NCBI GenBank assembly: GCA_947470855.1
Contig: CANIUQ010000008.1
Span: 1-64,000, forward strand
Length of the DNA: 64,000 nucleotides
Origin: Opitutia bacterium
Lineage (GTDB): Bacteria; Verrucomicrobiota; Verrucomicrobiia; Opitutales; UBA953
Direction of reading: 5' to 3'
Of this stretch, positions 47,507 to 56,229 are shown piece after piece. The position numbers and the translations under genes are program-made. Every line of letters starts with the position of its first letter. Within the stretch, counting starts at the first letter, position 1. The notes under the pieces were generated by a model. It made no database searches. It was not told the DNA's origin and saw only the letters and a list, made by a program, of their open reading frames with translations.

Positions 47507-48553
47507 ATGCAGGTTGATTTTTTAATCATTGGTCAAGGTCTTGCGGGCTCACTCTTAGCTCGAGCCTTAAAGCACCGTGGCCAAAAAGTCATGGTGGTGG
47601 ATGATGGGTGGAAATCTTCCTCTTCGCAGGTGGCAGCAGGTTTGATGACCCCATTGACGGGTCGACGTTTTACGCTGACTCCCGAGTACCCTGAGCTTTT
47701 TCAAAGAGCACAGAAAATTTTGTCTTCGCTGAACGTCTTTCGATCCATCGAGGTTTATCGAATTTTCGTTGACGCTCAGCAGCGTGAGCAAGGTTTGAAA
47801 CGTTCGCAATCCGACACCTGCCGTCCTTTCATAAAAAAGATAAGCGACCAAGCAGGAGAGTTAGATAGTCGATTAACTGACGAATGGGGCGGGGCTTTAA
47901 TGTCGGGAGCTTGGGTGGACCTTCCTAAGTTGCTCCATGATTCACGTATTGAATTACAGGCGGAGAATGCTTGGCGACAAGCGACCTTCGACCCTGGTGA
48001 TGTTCAAATCACTTCAGATTTTATTCAGTGGAGAGACGTTACGGCTCGTGGGCTAATTTATTGTGATGGCTACAAGTCATCCCAGCGGGGGCCCTTTACC
48101 TATTTACCATGGAAACCAGCAAAAGGAGAGGCGATTACCTTTCAGTCTCCTGTACTTCAGACGAGCTTTGTTTTAAATCGTGAAGGTTGGGCCTTGCCTA
48201 TTGGCAAAGGTCGTTGGCGAGCAGGGACAAATTGGGAGTGGACTCAACTGGATGAGAATCCTTCCAGCATGCAGAAGGAAAAACTGATACGACGCTTTAT
48301 CGGTTATTTTCGTGAACCAATAATGCTGGAGGTTACGGAACATGTGGCCGGGGTTCGACCATGTACTAGCGATAGTTACCCGATGATTGGCACGCACCCT
48401 TCTTTGCCGAGGGTGCATTTGTTTAATGGCATGGGACCACGAGGAACCGTCTGGGCTCCTACCTTGGCGGAGGAGATGGCGGATTATTTGGTCAAGCAAT
48501 CACCGTTGCGCGCCCAGTGTGACCTCCGTCGTTTTCCGATTTCAACGAAGTAG
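47507..48553 (+). CDS. FAD-dependent oxidoreductase (DAO family)
   Basis: A 348-residue flavoprotein of the D-amino-acid oxidase group. The FAD-binding motif is FLIIGQGLAGSLLARALKHR (5-24), and the C-terminal FAD contact lies in GVRPCTSDSYPMIGTHP and NGMGPRGTVWAP. Similar to MnmC C-domain or glycine oxidase-type enzymes; the substrate is not clear. The gene is 52 bp after lpoB and ends 3 bp from convergent aroQ. Confidence 0.88.
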   Translation: MQVDFLIIGQGLAGSLLARALKHRGQKVMVVDDGWKSSSSQVAAGLMTPLTGRRFTLTPEYPELFQRAQKILSSLNVFRSIEVYRIFVDAQQREQGLKRSQSDTCRPFIKKISDQAGELDSRLTDEWGGALMSGAWVDLPKLLHDSRIELQAENAWRQATFDPGDVQITSDFIQWRDVTARGLIYCDGYKSSQRGPFTYLPWKPAKGEAITFQSPVLQTSFVLNREGWALPIGKGRWRAGTNWEWTQLDENPSSMQKEKLIRRFIGYFREPIMLEVTEHVAGVRPCTSDSYPMIGTHPSLPRVHLFNGMGPRGTVWAPTLAEEMADYLVKQSPLRAQCDLRRFPISTK

Positions 48554-48556
48554 GGC

Positions 48557-49018
48557 TTATTTTTTCTTTTTCGATTTCGGTGACGATTCGCCTTTGGCCA
48601 CTAAGTAATCAACGGCTAGCAAGTAACCATCAAAACCTAATCCAGTAATCACTCCGGTGCAGGCGGAGGCGGTGACGGATTTATGACGAAACTCTTCGCG
48701 TTTGTAGATATTGGAAAGATGAACTTCGACCGCGTTCATGCCACTACCCGCAATGGCGTCACGCAAGGCAACGCTGACATGGGTATGGCCTCCTGGATTA
48801 ATCACTAAGAATTTCACTCCGTCATCCGCCCATTGCGCAATCGTATCGATGATTTTACCTTCGTGGTTGGACTGAAAGAAACGAGTTTTGGCGCCGGCTT
48901 TTTTGGCGTGGGCGGCGATGAGCTTTTCGAGGTCGCCCAAAGTTTGCGTGCCGTATACTTCCGGCTCGCGTTTTCCGAGTCGGTCAAGGTTAGGTCCGTT
49001 GATGACGCCGATTTTCAT
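48557..49018 (-). CDS. aroQ: Type II 3-dehydroquinate dehydratase
   Basis: Dodecameric dehydratase of the shikimate pathway. From ATG 49018 the protein has 153 residues, starting with INGPNLDRLGKREPEVYG (5-22, catalytic Tyr in EVYG). Catalytic His and Arg lie in FLVINPGGHTHVSVALRDAI and VEVHLSNIYKREEFRHKS. A Lys-rich C-terminal tail (SSPKSKKKK) is an addition. The upstream extension to 49060 is not conserved. The gene is downstream of the acnA terminator, so it has its own promoter or depends on read-through. Confidence 0.96.
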   Translation of the reverse strand: MKIGVINGPNLDRLGKREPEVYGTQTLGDLEKLIAAHAKKAGAKTRFFQSNHEGKIIDTIAQWADDGVKFLVINPGGHTHVSVALRDAIAGSGMNAVEVHLSNIYKREEFRHKSVTASACTGVITGLGFDGYLLAVDYLVAKGESSPKSKKKK

Positions 49019-49074
49019 ACAATGTTCATAGGGCCTTCTCCGTGTGTGGACAAGTCGCATTAAGAACTTTACCC

Positions 49075-49105
49075 ATAAAAAAGGGGCGAATCATCGCCCC
49101 TTTTT
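49075..49105 (-). terminator. Terminator of aconitase gene
   Basis: Hairpin GGGGCGA-ATCA-TCGCCCC (49083-49089 and 49094-49100) flanked by A-runs and T-runs on both sides, so it can act in either direction. It lies 20 bp after the acnA stop on the leftward strand and terminates that gene. Confidence 0.93.
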
Positions 49106-49124
49106 CGTTAAACATCGATCAATT

Positions 49125-51818
49125 TCACTTGAGGATCTGACGGAGAACGTAGGGCAGAATGCCACCATGGCGATAGTATTCAGCTTCGATAGCCGTATCA
49201 ATCCGGGCGACGAGCGGAGCTTTGTCGACTTTACCATCGGCACGATGGATAACGAGGGTAACGACTTGGCGTGGTTTGATGGGGTCGGTGAGTCCTTCGA
49301 GGTCGAAGGTTTCCGAGCCGTTTAATTGGAAGGAAGCGGCGTTTTTACCATCAGCGAATTCCAAGGGCAGAACACCCATGCCAATGAGGTTAGAACGGTG
49401 AATGCGTTCGAACGATTGAGCCACGACAGCTTTGATGCCGAGAAGAGCAGTACCCTTAGCGGCCCAGTCGCGCGATGATCCCATACCGTAGTCAACACCA
49501 CCGAAAACGATTAAGCCTTCTCCGCGTTGAGCGTAGGTTTGGCAAGCGTCGTAGATGGTATCGATTTTACCTTCAGGATAAACTTTGGTGAAGCCACCTT
49601 CTTTACCTTCGGCCATGGAGTTTTTAACTTGGGTATTGGCGAAAGTACCACGAGTCATGATGCGATCGTTGCCACGACGTGAGCCGTAGGAATTGAAATC
49701 TTTTTTGGCCACGCCAGCAGCAAGAAGGAATTTTCCGGCAGGAGTTTCTTCTTTGAAAGAACCGGCGGGCGAAATGTGGTCGGTCGTGACCGAGTCACCG
49801 AGGATGGCCATTGGACGTAACTTCTGGAGCGAAGGTACGGGAGGAGGCGTCATCGAGAAGCCCTTGAAGAAAGGAGGCTCTTGAATGTAGGTGGATGATT
49901 CTTTCCAGCTGAAGCGAGCGCCTGTGCCGCCTTGAACGCCTTTCCATTCGGCGGTGGCGTTGGCCATAGATTCAGCGGCGTATTTTGATTTGAACATCTC
50001 GGGCTTGAGGCCGCGAGCGACGTGCTCGGCGATTTCGGATTGTGAGGGCCAGATGTCTTTCAAGAATACTGGCTTGCCTGATTTGTCTGTGCCGAGAGGT
50101 TCTTTGTCTAAATCGATGTCCACACGTCCTGCGAGTGCGAAGGCCACGACGAGGGGAGGAGACATCAGGAAGTTAGCTTTGACGGCACCGTGAACGCGGG
50201 CTTCGAAGTTACGATTTCCAGAAAGAACCGAAGCCGTAACGAGGTCGCCTTGTTTAATCGCATTCTCAATGTCTGCGTCCAGAGGACCTGAATTTCCAAT
50301 ACAGGTTGTGCAACCATAGCCAACGAGATTGAATCCGAGTTGGTCGAGATAGGGTGTGAGTTTGGTCTCGTTGAGGTAATCCGTCACAACGCGGGAGCCT
50401 GGGGCGAGAGAGCATTTGACTGTGGGATTAACCTGAAGGCCTTTTTCGACGGCTTTCTTTGCTACCAGGCCGGCAGCTACCATCACCGATGGATTGGAAG
50501 TGTTGGTACACGAAGTAATCGCAGCGATGACGACGGAGGCGTGTTTCAGTTGTCGACCCGTTTGTCCGATAGGAGCGGAGGCAGAGCGGTCGGCTTCGGC
50601 TTTACCAAATCCGTTTTTATCTTTGGGTGCAGTAAAGAGTGTGTTGAAGGACTCTTTGATTTTCGGTAAATCGATTCGGTCTTGCGGGCGTTTTGGGCCG
50701 GAGACGCAGGGTACAACCGTGCTGATATCGAGCTCAATAGTCTGGGTGTAATCGATGCTTCCCGCTTTCGGAATGCCGAAGAGGCCTTGAGCCTTATAGT
50801 ATTCGCGAACTAAGGAGACGTGAGATTCATCGCGACCCGTTTGACGGAGGTACTCGAGAGATTTGTCGTCGATCGGGAAGAAGCCCATCGTGGCACCGTA
50901 TTCAGGAGCCATGTTCGCAATCGTGGCTCGGTCGGCGAGCGAAAGAGCCTCGGTTCCTTCGCCAAAGAATTCGACGAATTTGCCGACGACTTTGGCCTTA
51001 CGGAGAATTTCAGTGAGGCGCAGAGTGAGGTCGGTAGCGGTTACGCCTTCGCGAAGGCTTCCCTTTAAGTGAACACCGATCACTTCAGGGGTTTGGAAAT
51101 AAACTGGCTGACCGAGCATACCCGCTTCGGCTTCAATTCCGCCAACGCCCCAACCCACAACGCCAATACCGTTAATCATGGTCGTGTGTGAGTCGGTACC
51201 AACTAAAGTGTCTGGATAGAAAACTCCGTTCTTCTCGAAGACGAGTTTAGCGAGATATTCGAGATTAACTTGGTGGACAATGCCGATAGCTGGAGGAACC
51301 ACACCAAACGTTTTGAAAGCTTGCATACCCCATTTTAAAAACTCGTAGCGCTCGGTATTGCGGGCGAATTCTTGACGAAGGTTTTCGAGGAAAGAGTTGG
51401 CCGTTCCTGCGCGGTCAACTTGAACTGAGTGGTCAACCACGAGATCAACTGGAACTAATGGCTCAATCACTGAACTATCTTTGCCGAGGCGAGCGACCGC
51501 TTCACGCATGGCAGCGAGATCGACTAAAAGAGGGACGCCGGTGAAGTCTTGTAAAACGATTCGGGCAACGACAAAGGGGATTTCTGTGTCGACAGGTTTT
51601 TGTGCGTTCCATTGGGCAAGCGTACGAACATCGTTCTCGGTCACCGCAACTCCATCGCAATTACGCAAAACAGACTCTAAAACGAGTCGAATAGAAACAG
51701 GGAGACGGGAAATTTTCCCGATGCCTGCTTGTTCTAAAGCTGGTAGCGAGTAGATCGAACCAGATTTTCCGCCCGCAGAAAAAGGGCGGAGTGCTTTGAA
51801 GGGGTCTTTTTGTGCCAT
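49125..51818 (-). CDS. acnA: Aconitate hydratase A
   Basis: Isomerises citrate to isocitrate with a [4Fe-4S] cluster. The cluster cysteines lie in [15 protein letters not shown] and [30 protein letters not shown] starts the C-terminal swivel domain and [13 protein letters not shown] is the substrate-binding arginine block. 897 residues, the usual length for AcnA/IRP1-type enzymes. It is monocistronic, with terminators at both sides. With citrate synthase at 26.3 kb it covers the first two TCA steps. Confidence 0.97.
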   Translation of the reverse strand: MAQKDPFKALRPFSAGGKSGSIYSLPALEQAGIGKISRLPVSIRLVLESVLRNCDGVAVTENDVRTLAQWNAQKPVDTEIPFVVARIVLQDFTGVPLLVDLAAMREAVARLGKDSSVIEPLVPVDLVVDHSVQVDRAGTANSFLENLRQEFARNTERYEFLKWGMQAFKTFGVVPPAIGIVHQVNLEYLAKLVFEKNGVFYPDTLVGTDSHTTMINGIGVVGWGVGGIEAEAGMLGQPVYFQTPEVIGVHLKGSLREGVTATDLTLRLTEILRKAKVVGKFVEFFGEGTEALSLADRATIANMAPEYGATMGFFPIDDKSLEYLRQTGRDESHVSLVREYYKAQGLFGIPKAGSIDYTQTIELDISTVVPCVSGPKRPQDRIDLPKIKESFNTLFTAPKDKNGFGKAEADRSASAPIGQTGRQLKHASVVIAAITSCTNTSNPSVMVAAGLVAKKAVEKGLQVNPTVKCSLAPGSRVVTDYLNETKLTPYLDQLGFNLVGYGCTTCIGNSGPLDADIENAIKQGDLVTASVLSGNRNFEARVHGAVKANFLMSPPLVVAFALAGRVDIDLDKEPLGTDKSGKPVFLKDIWPSQSEIAEHVARGLKPEMFKSKYAAESMANATAEWKGVQGGTGARFSWKESSTYIQEPPFFKGFSMTPPPVPSLQKLRPMAILGDSVTTDHISPAGSFKEETPAGKFLLAAGVAKKDFNSYGSRRGNDRIMTRGTFANTQVKNSMAEGKEGGFTKVYPEGKIDTIYDACQTYAQRGEGLIVFGGVDYGMGSSRDWAAKGTALLGIKAVVAQSFERIHRSNLIGMGVLPLEFADGKNAASFQLNGSETFDLEGLTDPIKPRQVVTLVIHRADGKVDKAPLVARIDTAIEAEYYRHGGILPYVLRQILK

Positions 51819-51867
51819 GTTGGATTAAGAATGAAAAGGGTATGAAGGATTGGTGAGGGATAGCCAA

Positions 51868-51904
51868 AAACAAAGAAGGCGGTCGGGGCAAGCCCGACCG
51901 CCTT
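51868..51904 (-). terminator. Terminator of peroxiredoxin gene
   Basis: A 12-bp perfect stem AAGGCGGTCGGG/CCCGACCGCCTT (51876-51887 and 51893-51904) with five-base loop, followed leftward by TTTGTTTTT. It lies 20 bp after the peroxiredoxin stop. Confidence 0.93.
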
Positions 51905-51923
51905 AAAAACGATGGTTTTTAAG

Positions 51924-52409
51924 TTAGGCCTCTACGGCTTTCTTGATCTTGGCAAAGTTAGGCATCGTCGCTGGGTCGCGCTTCACTTCGGAGTGAATCA
52001 CATTGCCATTCTTGTCTGCCACAAAGACTGAACGTTTTGCGACATTGAGCATGCCCGTCTTTTCAGGGATAGCTTTAGTGTCCTTAACCTTGAAGGCCTT
52101 GAGGGCAACGCGGTTGAAGTCGGAAACGAGCGTTACGCCGATATTAGCCTGTTTAGCCCAAGCTTCTTGAGAGAAAGGACTGTCGACGGAAATAGCGATA
52201 ACATCAGCACCTAGCTTCTTGTACTCATCGAGCAAACCAGTGACTTTGCAAAGTTCATCAGTGCAAGTGCCAGTAAAAGCAAGGGGTACAAAGAGAATGA
52301 CCGTCTTACCTTTGCCGACATTTCGACGCAGATTGACATCAACCAGACCAGATTCGGTCTTTTGTTTGAGAGTGATGTCAGGAATGGGGAGGCCAACTTT
52401 GAGAGGCAT
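51924..52409 (-). CDS. Peroxiredoxin (AhpE/BCP-like, AhpC-TSA family)
   Basis: Thiol peroxidase of 161 residues that reduces peroxides. The peroxidatic Cys is in VPLAFTGTCTDELCKV (PxxxTxxC). A second cysteine five residues on could resolve it as an atypical two-Cys enzyme. The rest of the thioredoxin fold, GADVIAISVDSPFSQEAWAK and RSVFVADKNGNVIHSE, is intact. It is monocistronic, with its own terminator and a candidate promoter overlapping an inverted repeat. It is not Tpx proper, nor OsmC. Confidence 0.88.
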   Translation of the reverse strand: MPLKVGLPIPDITLKQKTESGLVDVNLRRNVGKGKTVILFVPLAFTGTCTDELCKVTGLLDEYKKLGADVIAISVDSPFSQEAWAKQANIGVTLVSDFNRVALKAFKVKDTKAIPEKTGMLNVAKRSVFVADKNGNVIHSEVKRDPATMPNFAKIKKAVEA

Positions 52410-52436
52410 GGTTGTTAGGATTAGGGTGGAAGTCGC

Positions 52437-52510
52437 CTAATAATGCCAAAAAGGCCTTGAGCGCAAGAATGGACGGAAAATAAAGCCGTTTTACCCCTAA
52501 TTTGGCATTA
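52437..52510 (-). promoter_or_regulatory. Peroxiredoxin promoter and 10-bp inverted repeat
   Basis: On the gene strand TTGCGC (52466-52461) and TATTAG (52442-52437) are 18 bp apart. A perfect inverted repeat TAATGCCAAA (52441-52450) and TTTGGCATTA (52501-52510) brackets the -35 element, with its first arm on the -10 edge. A repressor or activator operator is possible. The remainder of the gap to miaA shows nothing clear. Confidence 0.4.
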
Positions 52511-52539
52511 ACACCTTAAAAAACGCCCAAAAACCCCAT

Positions 52540-53421
52540 TTATTCAACCGGCCCAGTGGCGATTCCTAGCCTACGGAACCATTTTCTCTGCTTTTTAACC
52601 AAAGCCCAGGTATTGAGACAGATGTGTTCACTTAGAGCCTTGATGGGTGTTTCCCGACCATTTCTAATCCAATCCATCGTCTCACGGTAGCCTACGGCTC
52701 TAACGGAAGGTAATTCGGGATCGAGACCTAGTTTCAGAAGAGACTCTGCTTCAGTGACGAGGCCACTTCGTAGCATTTCATCGGTACGCAAGTGAATCCG
52801 CGCCTTGAGTTCATCATCAGGACGCTCCAGTAACTCACAAGAAAAACGATAATCAGCAAAAGGGCCCTTCTTGGTGAGAAACTCATCGCGAAGAGCATCA
52901 AGGCTTAAAGGTGAAGAGAGGCGACGTTCGAGGGCTTTGGCGAGACGGATGGGGTTCGATTGATCAAGCCAACTCGGTAATGTAGGTCCCTCTAATTCAT
53001 GTAGACGCTGTCGTAAGGCATCGGCGCCGGATTTTTGCAACGCACGCACTTCCTCAATGACGGCCTCGCTGATAGGAAGTTCGTCGGTTACTGGACCAAA
53101 AAAGGCGGCGAGGTAAAATCCACTGCCGCCTGTAATACAAACACTTTTACCTTTGGTTTGGATTTCGCGAATAGCGGATTGCGCATAACTGATGAACTGG
53201 GCGACGGAGAAACGCTGAGTCGGTTCAACCAAATCGATTCCGTAATGGGGAACTCTTTTTTGCTGTGCGAGAGTGGGTTTGGCCGAACCAATATTCATTC
53301 CACGGTAAACACATACCGAGTCGCACGAGAGAATTTCGGCCTTGTTTTTCTCAGCCCATTCTAATGCCGCCTCTGTCTTTCCTACGGCAGTCGGTCCAGT
53401 GATGATATGGAGAGTGGTCAT
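52540..53421 (-). CDS. miaA: tRNA dimethylallyltransferase
   Basis: Transfers an isopentenyl group to A37 of tRNAs that read UNN codons. P-loop ITGPTAVGKTEAAL (6-19), SCDSVCVYRGMNIGSAKPT (33-51) and the insertion domain with VRAVGYRETMDWI are diagnostic. 293 residues is normal. The downstream end of a leftward run uppS-cdsA-miaA, 4 bp from cdsA. Isoprenoid substrate supply links it loosely to uppS. Confidence 0.97.
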   Translation of the reverse strand: MTTLHIITGPTAVGKTEAALEWAEKNKAEILSCDSVCVYRGMNIGSAKPTLAQQKRVPHYGIDLVEPTQRFSVAQFISYAQSAIREIQTKGKSVCITGGSGFYLAAFFGPVTDELPISEAVIEEVRALQKSGADALRQRLHELEGPTLPSWLDQSNPIRLAKALERRLSSPLSLDALRDEFLTKKGPFADYRFSCELLERPDDELKARIHLRTDEMLRSGLVTEAESLLKLGLDPELPSVRAVGYRETMDWIRNGRETPIKALSEHICLNTWALVKKQRKWFRRLGIATGPVE

Positions 53422-53425
53422 CTTT

Positions 53426-54313
53426 TCACCAAGCCGACTTTGCCCACTCTAAACCATAGGAGAGGATGACGAGGGCGAGAGGGGCGGTAAGAATCAAACT
53501 ATCGATGAGATCGAGTGCGCCACCGATACCAGGAATCGTGGATCCCGAATCTTTAACTCCTGCTTGGCGTTTAAAAACAGATTCAATCAAGTCCGAGGGC
53601 ACACTAGCGATAGCCAAAGGCAGAGCGAGAATCGCGGCCTTGGTAGGCAACATAAACGGTATGTGAAAAACGTTTAAGCAAACCCAGGCATAGAGGGCAG
53701 AAGCGAGGGCCGAGAAAAATAAACCACCCACCACACCTTCCCAGCTCTTGGCCGGACTAATCGTCGGAGCAATTTTGTGTTTTCCGAAGGGTACGCCAAT
53801 AAGCAGTCCGCCGACATCGGTAAACTTGGTCGCCACTGCTACCCAAATGACGTAAAACAAACCAACCGATGAATGGTTCAGTAGTACTCCATTTTCCATT
53901 CGTGCGATAGCCACGAGTGGTGAGAGCATAAAGGGGACATAGAGGAAACCGTAGAAATTGGGTAAATGACGAACAAGGGGAGGTGTCTGCTGAGGGTTCC
54001 TGAGTAAACTAAGAAGATGTAGAGCAAAAAGAAAAGTAAGAGCAGTGATAAGGGGGTTCGCTCTTAGGCGCTCGCTGGCGAAGAAAAAAAGTACGAAAAG
54101 AAAAACGAAACCAGCAATGATACCCGTGAAATTGGTTCGGCGATTACGATTAATTTTATTACAAATTTGATAAAACTCGTATTGAGCGGCCCCGACTAAA
54201 AGGGCAAGAACGCCGAAAGCGGCTTGCTCGGTGAGGGAGTAACAGGAGCCGAGATAAATCACGAGACCGACGATAACCCAGAGGCCAATCGTGCTGAGCG
54301 TACGGTGTATCAT
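53426..54313 (-). CDS. cdsA: Phosphatidate cytidylyltransferase
   Basis: Integral membrane enzyme that forms CDP-diacylglycerol from phosphatidic acid and CTP. About eight helices; the CDS signature is DLIESVFKRQAGVKDSGSTI with GGALDLIDSL downstream, and the cytosolic loop KHKIAPTISPAKSWEGVVGG is typical. 295 residues. Start overlaps the uppS stop by 4 bp. It precedes miaA and belongs to the same transcript as uppS; uppS-cdsA adjacency is common in bacteria. Confidence 0.96.
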   Translation of the reverse strand: MIHRTLSTIGLWVIVGLVIYLGSCYSLTEQAAFGVLALLVGAAQYEFYQICNKINRNRRTNFTGIIAGFVFLFVLFFFASERLRANPLITALTFLFALHLLSLLRNPQQTPPLVRHLPNFYGFLYVPFMLSPLVAIARMENGVLLNHSSVGLFYVIWVAVATKFTDVGGLLIGVPFGKHKIAPTISPAKSWEGVVGGLFFSALASALYAWVCLNVFHIPFMLPTKAAILALPLAIASVPSDLIESVFKRQAGVKDSGSTIPGIGGALDLIDSLILTAPLALVILSYGLEWAKSAW

Positions 54314-55119
54314 GGGGTCTTGGTGTGGTTAATTTGCTCGTGAGTCATGCCGAAACGGCGCTCACGTTTTCCAAATTCGGATAAGGCTTTCGTAAATTCT
54401 TCTTTTGTAAAATCAGGCCAGTGAACTGGGGTGAAGACAATCTCCGCATAGGCTGATTGTAGAAGTAAGAAATTGCTCAAGCGATGTTCTCCCGATGTGC
54501 GAATAATTAAATCGGGGTCGGGGAGGCCACTGGTTTGAAGATGATTAGCGATATCGTCCCAGCCGATATTTTCGGGTTTGATTTTACCTGCCAAGGCTTC
54601 CGCAGCTAGATTTTTGACGGCGGCGGTGATTTCTTGGCGTGCACCATAGTTTAAGGCGACAATCAGTGTGAAAGCCTCATGCTTGGCGCTATCGATAATA
54701 GCCTGCTTCAGGGGGTTCTTCACAAAGTCGGGCATCGCTTCTAAATCACCAATGACTTTGAGGCGAACTTTGCGTCGATGTAGCCGGGCAAGATTGGCTT
54801 TAAGTACCCATTCACCGAGCTTGAAAAGACCAGTCACTTCTTCAACGGGTCGACGCCAATTTTCAGCTGAAAATGCAAAAAGAGTGAGGGCGCTGACACC
54901 TTGATCAATGCAGCAGTCTACGACATCAAAAATACGCTCAGCTCCACGACGGTGTCCTTCGAGACGAGGTAAATGACGGGCGGCAGCCCACCGTCCATTT
55001 CCATCCATAATAATTCCGATGTGCTTAGGTATGTCCGTGCGCAGGCTGGGTGATGGATGAGATTCAGGCACGATAGGTAAGTTTCGAGGCAAAGTGTTGC
55101 ACGAGTCTTTGGGAGTCAA
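54310..55119 (-). CDS. uppS: Isoprenyl diphosphate synthase UppS
   Basis: cis-prenyltransferase making undecaprenyl diphosphate, the carrier lipid for peptidoglycan and other glycans. Motifs: HIGIIMDGNGRWAAARHLPR (catalytic Asp), GHRRGAERI, FAFSAENWRRP, LIIRTSGEHRLSNFLLLQSAYAE, and the final FGKRERRFG. The only in-frame starts are TTG at 55119 (269 aa, overlapping the exbD stop by 4 bp) and GTG at 55071 (253 aa, the usual length). The GTG is a reasonable alternative. Confidence 0.96.
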   Translation of the reverse strand: MTPKDSCNTLPRNLPIVPESHPSPSLRTDIPKHIGIIMDGNGRWAAARHLPRLEGHRRGAERIFDVVDCCIDQGVSALTLFAFSAENWRRPVEEVTGLFKLGEWVLKANLARLHRRKVRLKVIGDLEAMPDFVKNPLKQAIIDSAKHEAFTLIVALNYGARQEITAAVKNLAAEALAGKIKPENIGWDDIANHLQTSGLPDPDLIIRTSGEHRLSNFLLLQSAYAEIVFTPVHWPDFTKEEFTKALSEFGKRERRFGMTHEQINHTKTP

Positions 55120-55580
55120 CGCTCGTCAGCAGCAATCAAAACCCCAGGAAATCCTGCCCGTCGAACGGATTCACAGACGGAGATAAAACTTTGCATGGTT
55201 AAAAGGGCATCGGCTTTGATGAGCACCGGACGAGATAAAAGTGTTTTGTCGGCTGCGAGTCGCTGTAATTCAACTTTGAGTCCGGCATCGTCTACCACCC
55301 GTCCGTCAATCACATAAACACCTGCCCCACGTGCGGAAATAAGGGTGACGGTGGTTGATGTTTGTGCAAGGTCGCCAACGTTCGTGACGGGAGTGGTGAG
55401 GTGGCTATTGGCGGCAGCACGGACATTGCTAAATCCCACATACATTCCTGGGGCATAAACGAAATGCGAGCACAGTACGGCAATCAGTGCAGCACATACT
55501 AGGGCTAAAAGAACAGGCCACGTTCCTGAATCCTTTTGAGCAGGACGTACTTTTTCGAGAATGCCTAAAGGGGTGTGCAT
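55116..55580 (-). CDS. ExbD/TolR-type biopolymer transport protein
   Basis: A 154-residue proton-channel partner with one N-terminal membrane helix (about 21-44, PVLLALVCAALIAVLCSHFV) and a periplasmic domain (about 70-150) holding GVYVIDGRVVDDAGLKVELQ and VLIKADALLTMQSFISVCES. The invariant Asp normally found within the ExbD/TolR helix is not obvious, a point for checking. It lies 7 bp after the ExbB homologue and overlaps uppS. Confidence 0.83.
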   Translation of the reverse strand: MHTPLGILEKVRPAQKDSGTWPVLLALVCAALIAVLCSHFVYAPGMYVGFSNVRAAANSHLTTPVTNVGDLAQTSTTVTLISARGAGVYVIDGRVVDDAGLKVELQRLAADKTLLSRPVLIKADALLTMQSFISVCESVRRAGFPGVLIAADER

Positions 55581-55587
55581 ACCGTGA

Positions 55588-56229
55588 TTAAACAGAACGT
55601 TCTTTCTCTGTTGGCAGTTCGTGATGGACGAAGGTGATGATGGAATGAGCAGCGATTTCCATTTCCGTTACAATCGAACGCACACGCCCAACAAGAAAGT
55701 GATGAGCTAATGTGCAACCCGTTGCGATGACGAGGGAGAATCCAGCATTGGCCAGCGCTGATAAAATATCGGGAAACAATTTATTCGCAGATGCGTAGAC
55801 ACTGCCATCGTGAAGACCACTGGCCAAGTGGAAGCCAGAAAAAATGGCCGCGGTAAGTCCGATGAGTGGTGCAACCCTTCCAATCGCGGAAATTGTTCCA
55901 AGTCGTCTTTCTAAAACGGGTAATTCCAAGAGTGCTGCTTGGATAGCAGCTGCCCGCATGGCCTCTTCAGTGCCATCGGCACGGAGTAAAGCCGCCTTCA
56001 CCACGCGGGGTATGGGACCAGGGGATTCCTCGCAAGCAGCCAAAGCTTCTATAGGCCTTTGGGCTTTTAGGTTATTTCGCACTCCGTCGATAAAATCGGA
56101 TGAAAGTACGAGACCGCGATGAAGGAACATGGTTCGTTCGACAACAAAGACGAGAGCGAGAAAAGCGAGACCAAGTAAGATCCAGACAAATGGTCCAGCA
56201 TCAGCGGGGAAAGAAAAAGGTGCATTCAT
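55588..56229 (-). CDS. MotA/TolQ/ExbB-type proton channel protein
   Basis: A 213-residue membrane protein with three helices: about 10-30 (FVWILLGLAFLALVFVVERT), 110-135 and 160-185. The signature segments RLGTISAIGRVAPLIGLTAA and SALANAGFSLVIATGCTLAH match the ExbB/TolQ channel region. It forms the energy-transducing complex with the ExbD homologue. The preceding gene is a large exported TPR protein overlapping by 4 bp, so the three are one unit. Confidence 0.93.
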   Translation of the reverse strand: MNAPFSFPADAGPFVWILLGLAFLALVFVVERTMFLHRGLVLSSDFIDGVRNNLKAQRPIEALAACEESPGPIPRVVKAALLRADGTEEAMRAAAIQAALLELPVLERRLGTISAIGRVAPLIGLTAAIFSGFHLASGLHDGSVYASANKLFPDILSALANAGFSLVIATGCTLAHHFLVGRVRSIVTEMEIAAHSIITFVHHELPTEKERSV